Shown here piece after piece: positions 23,040 through 34,050 of a stretch of 64,000 nt of DNA. Both the position numbers and the translations under genes were made by a program. The stretch lies in NCBI RefSeq assembly GCF_030272615.1, contig NC_081413.1, forward strand, positions 160,642,849 through 160,706,848, given 5' to 3'. This stretch comes from Cryptomeria japonica. Its lineage: Eukaryota > Streptophyta > Pinopsida > Cupressales > Cupressaceae. The notes below the pieces were generated by a model. That model did no database searches and was not told the origin of the DNA. It saw only the letters and a program-made list of their open reading frames with translations. Every line of letters starts with the position of its first letter. Position 1 is the first letter of the stretch.

Positions 23040-24365
23040 GTGATAGGTGGTATCTCTTGTTCAGTATTATTTGATTATGGAGCATCAAACTCTTTTATTT
23101 CTCCTTTTCTAGTAGAGAGATGTGGGCTTGCTATGACAAAGGAAGATGATAGGTGGCAGTTAGATTTATCTACGGGGTCCAAAGTGTTAGTGGATTCCCT
23201 TGTGCTCAATTGTCCTTTAGTTTTAGGAGATTACCATACTTCGGTGGATCTTCATGTTATGTCTTTGGGATCTTATGATGTGGTTCTTGGTATGGATTGG
23301 CTTGGATCTCACCAAGCACAGATTGATTGTAGAGGTAAGAGAGTGCAGTGGAAGGATGATAGTGGGAAGAGTGTGGAGATTGTAGGTATTCAGAGACCTA
23401 TCTCTCTTCACATGATTTTTGCTATGCAGATGAAGAGGTGTGTACATAAGGGTTGCCAGTTGTTTGTAGTTAGAGTGAAGGATGTGGATGAGGGAGTTAT
23501 CTCAGAGGATTTATTGCAGCAGCATCCCATTCTTTAGGAGTTTGTAGATTTTTTTCCTATTAAGATTCCAGGTATGCCCCCTCGACAAGATATAGATTTC
23601 AGAATTGATTTGGTGCCAGGAGCTGAGCCTATTTCTAAAGCTCCCTATCGGATGACCACGTGGGAGTTGAATGAGTTGAGGGTTCAGTTGGAGGAGTTAT
23701 TGGCGAAGGGGTTTATTCATCCTAGTGTGTCCCCTTGGGGTGTACCTGTGTTATTTGTGAAGAAGAAGGATGGATCTCTTCGTTTATGCATTGACTACAG
23801 ATAGCTTAATAAGGTGATAGTGAAGAACCGATATCCCTTGCCTTGGATAGATGATTTATTTGACCAGATTAAGGATGCCAAAATCTTCTCTAAGATTGAC
23901 CTTAAGTTTGGGTATCACCAGTTGAGGATTCAGGAGGTGGACATTCATCACACAACTTTTCGCACTAGATATGGTCATTATGAATTCACAGTGGTACCTT
24001 TTGGTCTCAGGAATGCACCTTCAATTTTCATGAGCTTGATGAATGGTGTATTCAAGTTGTATTTGGATATATTTGTATTAGTATTTCTAGATGATATTTT
24101 GATTTATTCAAGATCAATTGATGAGCATGAGGATCATGTGAGGCAGGTTTTGCAATGTCTTAGGGAGAATCAACTATATGCCAATTTGGTGAAGTATGAG
24201 TTCTTTCAGACAGAGGTGAGCTATCTTGGTCATGTGATTTCTGGAGAGGGTACCAAAAATGATCCCTCAAAGATTCAGGTGATTGTCGATTGGCCAGCAC
24301 CCACTATTGTGGGAGAGGTGTGTAGTTTCATGGGGTTAGTAGGATATTATCACAGATATATTTAG
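23040..24365 (+). pseudogene. pol: Chromovirus protease and reverse transcriptase
   Basis: The protease site reads DYG (in LFDYGASNSFIS, about 23,070), where Ser/Thr is expected at the second place; SYDVVLGMDWLG at 23,272 is the usual C-terminal block. RT runs from [15 protein letters not shown] (23,611) through [31 protein letters not shown] (about 23,895), FGLRNAP and the catalytic FLDD near 24,087 to VGYYHRYI. Stops are TAG at 23,535, 23,802 (in YR-stop-LNKV, glutamine in relatives) and 24,363. No frameshift is seen in this stretch. Confidence 0.9.
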
Positions 24366-26332
24366 GATTTCTCTAGGATAATTCATCCTATCACTTCTCT
24401 TCAGAGAAAAGGAAAGAATTTTGTTTGGACAGAGTAGTGTGAGACAACATTTCAGATCCTTAAGGAGCATTTGACTAGTGCACTTATTTTAGTAGTGCCA
24501 GATCCTTTGGGAAATTTTGTGTTGTGCATAGATGCTTCTTTGGAGGGTCTAAGAGCAATGTTGATGTAGGATGGTCATGTGATTGCATATGAGTCACATA
24601 AACTTAAGAATCATGAGCAAAATTATCCCACCCATGATCTTGAGTTAGTGGCAGTGGTTCATGCTTTGATTAGATGGAGGCACTTTCTTCTTGGACATAG
24701 ATTCGAGTTGCACAGTGATCATCGCAGTTTGCAATATATCTTCACACAACCAAATTTGAATACTAGGTAGAGGCATTGGATGGAGTTCTTATGTGAGTAT
24801 GACTTTAAGGTGAGATATATTCAGGGTAAGGAGAATGTGGTAGCAGATGCATTGAGTTGCAGGAGGCATGAGATTTCAGCAATGTCTCTTAGTGTAGATT
24901 TGAGGAGTCGTATTCTTAGTGCCCTTCCTTTAGATGTATGGTATCAGGAGATTATTGCAGAGGTTGCCACAGGTAGAGCTCTTGATGGAAGATATTCAGG
25001 TTACTCAGTGGAATCAGATGAACTTCTTAGGAATTTGGGATGTATTTATGTTCCACCATCAGACGGTCTTCAAGATTTGATTGTGTCGGAGGCATATTGT
25101 GCACCTTACTTGGCATATCCAGGTGTCAAGAAGATGCACATGGATTTGAGATAGATATATCATTAGTCTAGTATGAGGAGAGATATTGCATATTTTGTGG
25201 CATGTTGCCTAGAGTGTCAACGAGTGAAGGCAGAGCATCAGCATCCTGCAGGATTATTATAGTCACATTTGGTTCCAAGATGGAAATGAGATATTATATC
25301 TATGGATTTTATAGTTGGATTTCCCATGTCTTCACGTCATCATGATGCTATTATGGTCGTTGTAGACAGATTGACCAAGGTAGCACACTTTTCTTTGATC
25401 GGGTCTTCGTATACATCAGCGATAGTAGCTCGGGTTTTCTTGGAAGGAGTTGTGAGGTTGCATGATATTTCTTAGTGGATCATATCAGATCACGATCCAA
25501 TGTTCACATCAGCATTTTGGATAGCTCTTCAACATGATTTGGGTACGCAGTTGAACTTTAGTTCAGCATATCACCCCGAGACAGATGGATAGACAAAGAG
25601 GGTGAATCAGGTTTTGGAGGATATGTTCAGGATGTACGTGATGGATCAATAGTCTCGTTGGGAAGACTATCTCTATTTGGTTGATTTTACGTACAATAAT
25701 GGTTACCATAGCTCTATTGGTATATCTCCTTATTAGGCATTATATGGTAGACCATGTCGCATGCCCTTGAGTTGGGATCGTTTAGAGGATAGAGTGTGTA
25801 TTGGATCAGATGTTGTAGGATATGGAGGAGTAGGTGGCTCACATTAGAGAGAATTTGTTGGCCACTCAGGATAGACAGAATAAATATGTGGATGCCCATC
25901 GAATGGTCAGGCATTTTTCTGTAGGTGACAGGGTATTTTTGAGAGTTCATCTGCGAAAGAGTCTAATCCGTTACGGAAAAGGCTCTAAGTTGGCACCTTG
26001 ATTTGTTGGACATTTCAAGATTTTAGAGCGGATTGGTCTTGTGGCTTATCACCTTGCCTTGCCACCTAGCTTGTCCCTCATCCATGATGTCTTTCATGTT
26101 TCAATTTTGAGATTAAATCATCCTGATATTTCACGTGTTGGATTGGAATGCTTTACAGGTTGAGGATGGGCAGCTTTCTATGGAGCCCATGTACATTCTT
26201 CAACATAGAGAGATGTCCCTCAGAGGTCAGAACATAGAGCAGATTAGGGTCCAGTGTGATCCAATTGATGATTCTCCAGCTACATGGGAGAATGCAATGC
26301 GGATGAGAGAACTATATCCCTATTTGTTTTAA
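24366..26332 (+). pseudogene. pol: Chromovirus RNase H, integrase and chromodomain
   Basis: RNase H keeps its acids: LCIDAS (24,529), HDLELVAVV, HSDHRSL and VADALS. In the integrase zinc module both histidines read tyrosine (EAYCAPYLAYPG, 25,090-25,125), C-to-T type changes. Core acids are Asp in SMDFIVG and in ISDHDP, but the catalytic Glu before RVNQ is Lys (about 25,596), a G-to-A type change. Frameshifts near 25,810 and 26,125 lead into a chromodomain (EPMYILQHRE, near 26,182; TWENAMRMRELYPYLF to the stop at 26,330), which in relatives targets insertion to heterochromatin. Internal stops are again nearly all TAG; TGAs at 25,287 and 25,999 are the exceptions. Confidence 0.88.
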
Positions 26333-26354
26333 GGTTCCAGGAGTAAGCCTAGGC

Positions 26355-26368
26355 AAAGGAGGGGAGGA
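26355..26368 (+). other. Polypurine tract
   Basis: AAAGGAGGGGAGGA directly before the TG of the 3' LTR; primes plus-strand DNA synthesis in LTR elements. Confidence 0.85.
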
Positions 26369-29300
26369 TGTAGTGTCCACCCTTGATTTGACTTATTTTG
26401 ACTAGAGTTGAATTTTATATTATTCTTGATAGACTTATCTAGACTATATTTTGATGATCTGGATGATGATTACTCATGTGCTTCGGTGACTTATGATTGA
26501 TGTTAGACACTATTGGACATATGCTATTTTGATTATCTATATGGATGTTTGTACTATCATGATTGATCATGTGATTTGATGATATATGTACTCAATAGAT
26601 TTTATATGATCACTATGTGATGGATTATTGATAGATTAGATTTATCATGGTTTTGATGATGATTTAATTATGCTAACCCTACTTCATGATTACATATGAT
26701 GAGATGTTTATGTGATGTGTTTGACTATTGTTTGACTATCTTCGTGATAGAGATGATTCCACATCACTCATTGTGAGCGGGATGTGTCGTCGCGATTCTC
26801 TATCACTTGCTTGTTCTATATGTGTATATGTATATGTGGTATTGTCATTTTATGGTTGCAAGATTTTGCAGGTACCAGACATCGACCTCACCGGCTTCAT
26901 AGGTTTGAGTGTGTCTTTAGTTCCAATGGCTTATGTGGTTCGAAGATGGCATGAGTTCCCCTCACATACTCTAGGTCTAAGTTGTTCACTGTGAGTAGTT
27001 AGCGTCTTGGCATAATTCGCCATGTCAGTTAGTAAGCTTGGTAATTTGGTATTGTGAGGCCAGTTTATGACAGTTGATTTACTTGATTATGTTAGAGTAA
27101 TTATGTGGCTCTTGATGTGTAGTTTTATATTTGGTAATGTTCATTTTAATGCATTTAATTTATAAGTTTTGAATAGTTAATTATTTGATATTTATATTTA
27201 TTTGATAATTAACATTTATTGATTTTACGATTATTTAATAATTGATGAGCTTTATTGCTGTTTAATATTTATTTAATATTTGTGATTTAATCTTTCATGG
27301 TATTTAATTATTTATTTGACCTTCTATGGTTTGATATTTATTTGATATCTTATATTTATTTGGTTCTTTAATTTATTTTATTTGCTTTTGGTTTATTTGA
27401 TTTTAATCCCCATTTGGATTATTTATTTACAGCTTATATTTATTTAATAGTTTGACTTTTATTCCTAAGTGGTGTGTATGAACACATTAAATTAAATAAA
27501 GAAATAAAACAATCCCACTTAGCTAGATAAGTATATTTTATTTACTTTACCTACCCTTCACTCTCATTGGTTAAAGTCAAAATGGGTGAATAAATTATAT
27601 TATATGGTGGGTTTGTAAAATATACTCCAAAATGGAATATGTTGATTGGTCAAGATTGAGGCTAGGGTTTTGGATTATTGTTGCTTTTTATTTTCATTCT
27701 CGTGAGGTTTTTCGGGTTGGTTGGCTCTTGTCTGAAAATTTCTCCAACAAGTTTTCTTCTTGGTTTTGGATTTCTTCTCTCTTGGTTTTGGTTGGAGCTT
27801 GGATTGGATTTGGTTTGGCTTGTGGGAGCTCTTCTTCAGCTTCAATCCATTACTTCAAAGTTGTAGGTTGGAGTTCTTCACTTTGTATTCTGGTTTTCAA
27901 TGGCTTCTCTATGTATGCATTGTGTCTGCAATGTTTTGGGTCTGGGTTGAAATATTTTTTATTCTATAGTTTTTAATATTGTTGAAGGTTAATATTTGGG
28001 GAGGAACTTTATATTATTTGGGTTTTGTATAGTTGCTGGAAAATATGTTTTTGGTTTTCCTGCGTATGGCATTTCATGGCTCTGTGAAAATGGTTGTGAA
28101 GATCCTTGGTTAATCCTTGTTTGTATGAGAGTAGATTAATTTTCCCTTTGTGAGTCCTCAATTGTGATTGTTTGGGACTGTCTTCATTTGATTTTCTATG
28201 AATTTTGCAGTCTGTTTTTATGTCTATTTTTGGGCATCTCTTTTCATACGTTTTTTGAGCCCTTTTGTAAAGTCTACATTTTATTAGTTTACCCAAAAAT
28301 TTTCTAAGTTTTTCGTAAGTTTTGTGCAAAATCGTTGTTTCTGCAAAAGAATTGTCTTATTGAGCAAAAGCGTTATTCTGTATTGCATTTGTGTTGTTCT
28401 ATATTGTATTTGTGTTGCTTTGTGCAGCATAAGCATTGTCACAGAAAGCATAAGCATGAATCTGGAAACATAAGCATTGTTTTAAGATGCATATGTACGA
28501 TTCTGGAACGTATAAGTGTTGTTCTTTTTAGCAAAAGCGTTGTCCTGCAGGGCAATAGCGCTAACCTATCTATGTTTTGTATTTTCTTAGTTTTGGTCAT
28601 TTTGAGGTATTTTACCGAATTGATTTTTGTACCAGAGGATTTTTTTGAGGTCTGTTAATATTTCCCAATTTTGGGTTTGATCAGATTTCATGCATTTTCA
28701 TGGTTTCGAGTATATTTTCTTCTCTACACCATTGTGTATACTTTAGACTCTCTTCCATGAAGATATGCTATGGATGACTAAGATGAATACTATGTTGATT
28801 TGGACTAGCAAGTGAATAGACCTTGCTGCGATGTTATCTTTTATTTGATGGAAGCATTTGATGGCTTGATATGCCTTTGTTTATTATGAGCCAAGAGGCT
28901 CATTTTACTATATTGATGTTGTTGTAGTCTTGCATATATTGTGAGAGTATGTGTGGAAATTTTGGCTACATTGAGTATTATTTTTGTGTACTTATGTTGG
29001 TAGAGCCTCTTGTGATTTATTGTTGGGCCATGTTAGGAGGAGTGGGCTTCCTTGTGATGACCGGGGTCACGAGAGATAGGATTGTATGAGGATCCTTGTA
29101 AGGATGCATGAAGTCTAGACCACCAAGACATGTTGGAGTTTTCTGTGATTTGTAAATAAGTGATAAGTTAATAATTGATGGGTTGGGTAGTTAGATTAAT
29201 TAATAAGATGATAAATTGATTTGTGCCTCATGACTTAGTCCTAGGGAGGATGTTTTAGGATAAGCATGAGAAGGTCGTGAAGATGGTAAGCTAATATCCC

Positions 29301-30013
29301 TTAGTCTCTCATAGGTTGAGATGGCTCCACATGTCCGTCAGGATAGTGCCGTTATTATGTTATGAGGATGGCATGTGATGACACTCCACTGCTACATGTG
29401 CTTTCCCTTTATGATTTATGATTATGCTTATTGGATGCATTTATGTCTTGATGAGTTTTATGCCTCTGGGATTTCATTCTTGTTGTTGTGTGAGTTCTTG
29501 CTTGAGAGTCCATGTGTGGTTAGTCTCCTTGGTTATAGGTGCTAGCTTTGGTTTAGAGTATGTGTTGGGACCTTGTGTCATCTCCTAGCATAGGGGGGGT
29601 GCTTCCTTTCATTCCACGTGGTCGGGAGGTTGGTTCTTTTTATCCACTGGGATGTTCTCTTGGATTATTCTTGTGTGGATGTAGATTCTTCTTCATGATA
29701 TACTATGGATGTACCTTGTAGCATATTTATGTAATGGATAAGATAAAATGCATGTAATGTAACATTCTTGCATATAGTATATGGATTCTTGTAGTAGAAA
29801 GAGTTATGCTCGTGATGTATTTAATGTATTTAGATCTGTAAGATAAATTGTAGTTGAGAATTGGAATTTAGGGATATTGTATATGTACTATTGTAGAGAT
29901 GTGATCTTATGAATCATGGAATTAAGTGGATTATAGGTGGAATAGAATGGAATTGCATTATGGATTAGTTGTATTATTTCATGGAATGTTTAGAGGCTAG
30001 TTAGAATGTTAAA
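26369..30013 (+). repeat. 3' LTR of chromovirus, 3'-truncated
   Basis: Starts TGTAGTGTCC right after the polypurine tract. It carries the ~495 bases missing from the 5' copy and then parallels it to TTAGAATGTTAAA at 30,013, where sequence switches to a minus-strand copia gag. The last ~477 bases of the LTR are lost. The frame at 27,632-27,976 is the counterpart of 18,636-18,956. Confidence 0.9.
28328..28574 (+). repeat. 21-bp minisatellite, about 12 units, in the 3' LTR
   Basis: Counterpart of the array at 19,378-19,645 with one unit fewer; the tandem TTTGYGTTG units are two here and three there. This shows gain or loss of a unit since the LTRs were identical at insertion. Confidence 0.8.
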
Positions 30014-30793
30014 GCTCAACCAAGCAATAAGTGCTTCAAGCTCAACCAACTCTCTTTCATGTTATTCCATCTCTCTGATTTCTATTTCATATCTTGAAAC
30101 CCTAGATGAACTCTCTCCCGAATCATACTTCTACTTCTGGGATATAGATATAGAGACTTTAAATGCAGTCTCAGATTTACCATGTGATTCACCAATTCAC
30201 TCAACTCAAATGCAACAAGATTACCAACCAACATGTCTCTTGTTACAGTAGTCACACTTTGGATCTCATCAACAACATCAACTTTATCTTTGTAAGCAGG
30301 AGGAAAGGATCTCAATACCTTAGCAACAATCTCATTTTCTTTAAGAGTTCCACCAGCACATTTGATGTTCATAACAAGTTCATTCACTTTAGCCATAAAG
30401 GATGTTATGTTCTCATCTTTTCCCATTTTCAATGTCTCATACTTTCCTTTCAAACTCTGCAACTTAGCAACTTTAACTTGTGCATCTCTTTCATATATAT
30501 AAGGTCTCTAACTTTTTCTAGATCTCATGTGCAGTCTAAAGTCCCATCACCTTAATCATTTATGAATTAGTCAAGGAACTTAGAAATGCTTCCTTAGCTC
30601 TTATGTTATGCTCAACATCCTTGATCTCAACAACAAAAACTAGACCATTCTGAGGAGCATTGTAGACATTCTTTGTAATCTTCCAATAATCTTCTCCAAG
30701 ATATTTCACGTGAACTTCCATCTGATCCTTCCATACAATGTAATTATTTCCATCAAGTCTAGGACTCTCTTTCTTGAACACATAGGTTGCCAT
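30014..30793 (-). pseudogene. gag: Copia Gag fragment
   Basis: The ATG at 30,793 (43 bases inside the primer site) starts a protein with LDGNNYIVWKDQMEVHV, the usual Gag beginning. Stops and a shift lie near 30,470-30,560. The next block, LKMGKDENITSFMAKVNELV and KVLRSFPPAY (30,420-30,290), matches the copia UBN2/Gag region. The zinc knuckle and all of pol are absent because of the break at 30,014. Confidence 0.8.
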
Positions 30794-30835
30794 CCTGGAT
30801 CTCCTCAAGTAGTCAAGCTTCTTCCAGAGGATCTA

Positions 30836-30847
30836 GCTCTGATACCA
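30836..30847 (-). other. Primer-binding site (tRNA-Met-i)
   Basis: The minus strand reads TGGTATCAGAGC exactly, two bases from the LTR end. Confidence 0.95.
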
Positions 30848-30849
30848 AT

Positions 30850-32191
30850 TGTTGGCAACAACAATGAAGGAAAAATGAGAGGGGGGTGAATCAGTTTTCA
30901 CCAGATTAAACAATTTAAACAATTTAAGCATAATCTCAAATATGATTAATTGCAACAAAAATAAAGATAAGCACAATAACAACAACACACATAACACCAA
31001 TATTTTTTATGTGGAAAACCTAGTTAAGGGAAAAACCACGATGGAAACCTACCCATAATAAGATGATACTCTGCAGTAGTATGTATAAATATTAACATAG
31101 AGAATGCACATGCATTCAACCACACTTCCTAGAGCTTACTACTCAAAATACAATGACTCAAAAGGATACAACCCTTAGCGAAGGTCCACTACCTTACAAT
31201 AATATTCAGACTACAATTCAGTTAAGATGAATTGAAAGAACAGCCTCTGCTAATGCTTGATGATGGTTTTGGTTAAGCACATTTATCTTCCCTACAACAC
31301 ACTCTGCTCAATGCACCATACTAAAAGATAAATTTATTTGTTTGCACATACACCACTCTTTGATAATGCAGACTCAACACCGATATGCAAATTACATTAA
31401 TATAATACCCATTTATACAAATCATCAACCTTGACTACAAGGTCGGCCAAACCCTCAACACCTAATTAGAAAATTAAACCATTTGATACATAAATCAACC
31501 ATCAGACCAATACAATGTCATAGAAAACATAGAATGAACTCAAATCAACTCCTCGAATGTGCAACACCACCATAAATCTAGCCAAGATCAACCGTGATGT
31601 GTTACACCACCAAAAATGCCGCATAACATGAAGAATATCACCAGACCCATGATATCTTCAAGAATGTGCACAATGATCAATACGGACCATCAAGACAAAT
31701 AAAACACAATTAGGAAACACCAAAGAGCATGATAAAACCATGGGCAATAGCTGCACCAACACTGCTTATTCAAATCTTCATCAATCAACATGCTAACACT
31801 CAAAAACACTTAACAAAAGCAAGTTGGACAAGAAAGATAACTTGTAGAGTACAAAATCATGAACCATCTGAAATGAAGATGCACACAAACATCCCAAATA
31901 CTGTCCCAAATCTGCAACACAAGATATAATCATATCGAAGCACAACAGATCAAACACCAGAACACTGCAACACTAAACACTAAAAACCAATCTTCATACC
32001 GAAATCCACAACTTGATCAAATCACCACATAACATCATAAAATAGATAAAGAATGAAGTATCTCTAGTTGATTCGGCATAGAAAATAGATAAACCAACTA
32101 GATCACTAGAACAACTCTCTACAAAACCAAAACACAGGAATATGTTGATGTCAATGACAACAACATATCCTAGCAACAACAATATCTAACA
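30850..32191 (-). repeat. 5' LTR of copia fragment
   Basis: Minus strand TGTTAGATATTGTTG at 32,191 to CCAACA at 30,850; about 1,342 bases. It contains the GATTCACCCCCC box (plus 30,881-30,893) and a TGACATCAACA phrase near its start. Confidence 0.75.
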
Positions 32192-32394
32192 GGGGAAGAA
32201 AATGCAGATTATGAAAAATTGAGTGAAATACATAGTGTAAACAGAATCAGGGCTTCAATCAGGCCTAAGGGGATGAACACCAAAGTGAGGGCCCAAGTGA
32301 GGACAAAATTTTATGAGAGTACAATTTAAGATGCTACACATATACACTTATAATCTATCATCATTTGAAGGATATGTATATTGTTTCTCCTTTT

Positions 32395-34050
32395 GAAAGA
32401 GGGCCTTTATGCCATTAGGATTATTCTCAAATGTTCTCAAAATATTGAGGAATTGAGGTCAATTTCTAAGTTAGCCATTACATTAGAAAAAATATTTCCT
32501 TCTCTATAGATATGAAATAATTTTTACATATCAAAACCATTAAGGAGACATTTAATATCATGAATGATATCATCCATAGACCATCCCAAATCCACCTTTC
32601 CTATCACCAAGTCAATTATGAGTTTAAATCCACAACATATTTAGGGGATGTTAATACCCATAAAAGGGAAATTTTGATTCTATGTAGTATTGAAATATAT
32701 TCAAATTTACTCCCAATCCCCTAATAGGTAGCAATGACTACATCATTGGGATATTTTTCACACCTTCACAAGTAGTTGGTTTAATTTACTCCATCCTTCT
32801 ATGGGGCCTCCATTTAGTCCTTTGATGAGAAATCTTTTTTGTGTTAACCACCTTGTTAGTGTCTATATATATCCCACATTTTTGCAATATTTATTTCCAT
32901 TGAGTTAGGAGGTATTAGGAGTCTTCCATTTGTAGATACAGACATTTTCAATCAAAATTTTGGAGAAAGATAAAAACACCTCCTAAAGATATTTAGTTGA
33001 GTTCTCGAAAATATGATTGTTCATTTCTTTCCATATACATAAACAAATATGAGGGGGGATGTGGTTCCATAGCTCTTTGATGAATGGGTAGTAGGGAGGG
33101 TATTCCCAATTCTCAATAGAGAGGCTATACCAACATTCATAACCCAACTAAATCACCATGTTTACATAGTCAATCCTCAAATTTCCATAGAGAAGTCAAA
33201 ACAGAGGAGTAGATGAGGAATTATTTACTCATCTCTTAGGCATTCAATTTTTTTATTATATATTTGGAATCCTCTCCTTTTTTATTTATCTTAGGTGAGA
33301 ATTTTATTGTGGGTAGTTGTCCACCCAAAAATAATATTTGAGGAATGAGAAGATCTGGATCCAAATATTTATCCAAACCCTGTTTAAGTAATTAATATTT
33401 TAACAATAATTGTAGGAATGCTTTACAATAAGTGATTCCCTCTTATCCTTTGCCTTGATAATAATCATCCTTCCTAAGCAAGGGCATCTTGTGTATATAT
33501 AGTTTCTATTGTAGAGCTTTAGCTTTCTAAATTAACTCATCTTGAGTGTAACAACAAGCCTCAAGGTTCTTAGATTACTTTAACCCCTCAGTTGACACTA
33601 TATGATTAGAGACCAACCCTCCAAAATAAGTATTAGCTAGGTCATCCAAACCTCTAATATTTTAGTGTTTATTAAGAGTTTGATCCGTAATGAAGGTGTC
33701 ATCTCGAACTTGGATCAAGCTACCATTCCCCAATTTCCACTTGAGGCTAGTCTATTGACGACTTCAACATTTATGGACCATATTAGTGAATCTTTAGGAA
33801 TATCAATTTTAGCAGGTACCCTACTTATATTAATGTTTAAGTATTTAGCTTTCATGGTGACACACTATTCCTTAGAATTCTTAATAAAGTCCCAACTCAC
33901 CTTGGCCATAAGAGATTTATTGGTGAGGTGGCCTTTTCTAATTCCAAGGCTTCCATGATCTTTTGGTGAGAAAACATCATCCCAACTAAGAAGATCTATT
34001 ATTTTTCTCTCCTCTATTCCAAACTAGAGAATTTTTTCATATGCTATAGT
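32395..34050 (-). pseudogene. LINE (L1-type) ORF2 C-terminus: RT tail, zf-RVT region and RNase H
   Basis: On the minus strand, a block near 34,040-33,900 (ERKIIDLLSWDDVFSPKDHG, LGIRKGHLTNKSLMAKV) is the segment that follows RT in plant LINEs, and AKYLNINISR near 33,840 continues it. Near 33,060 HIPPHICLCIWKEMNNHIF matches the region after the zinc-finger-like domain. Near 32,600-32,460 WSMDDIIHDI and HIYREGN mark the end of an RNase H domain, as in plant L1-type LINEs. Many stops and shifts separate these blocks. RT itself and ORF1 are absent: a typical 5'-truncated LINE. Confidence 0.75.

Larger units (their letters stand above)
17841..30013 (+). mobile_element. Ty3/gypsy chromovirus (Tekay-like) with giant LTRs
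   Basis: LTR pair 17,841-21,544 and 26,369-30,013, primer site at 21,548, gag, protease, RT, RNase H, integrase, chromodomain, purine tract. The 5' LTR lacks about 495 bases at its start and the 3' LTR lacks about 477 at its end. Joining the two gives a full LTR of about 4.2 kb. Both outer ends are therefore lost and no target duplication can be checked. Aligned LTR stretches differ by roughly 5-7 percent by eye. Confidence 0.9.
30014..32191 (-). mobile_element. Ty1/copia fragment: LTR plus part of gag
   Basis: On the minus strand: LTR (32,191 to 30,850), primer site, then gag, which breaks off at 30,014 where the chromovirus LTR begins. Everything downstream of gag is missing. It is distinct from the copia at 13,019-17,839, with a longer LTR and a different Gag, but of the same general type. 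Confidence 0.85.

Noticed and set aside
233-25834. UAG read as glutamine (alternative genetic code or suppressor tRNA)
   Set aside because: The in-frame TAGs at glutamine sites invite this, but TAA and TGA stops, frameshifts and lost catalytic residues also occur, other elements here use or suffer all three stops, and land-plant nuclei use the standard code. Deamination of methylated CAG explains it more simply.
28009-28329. Minus-strand ORF of 106 codons in the chromovirus LTR
   Set aside because: The matching stretch of the 5' LTR does not keep the frame open over the same length, and no motif is present.
30006-30555. Plus-strand ORFs at the chromovirus-copia junction
   Set aside because: They overlap the minus-strand copia Gag and have no motif of their own.
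33665-33958. Plus-strand ORF of 97 codons
   Set aside because: The opposite strand reads as the post-RT segment of a LINE, so this frame is a shadow.
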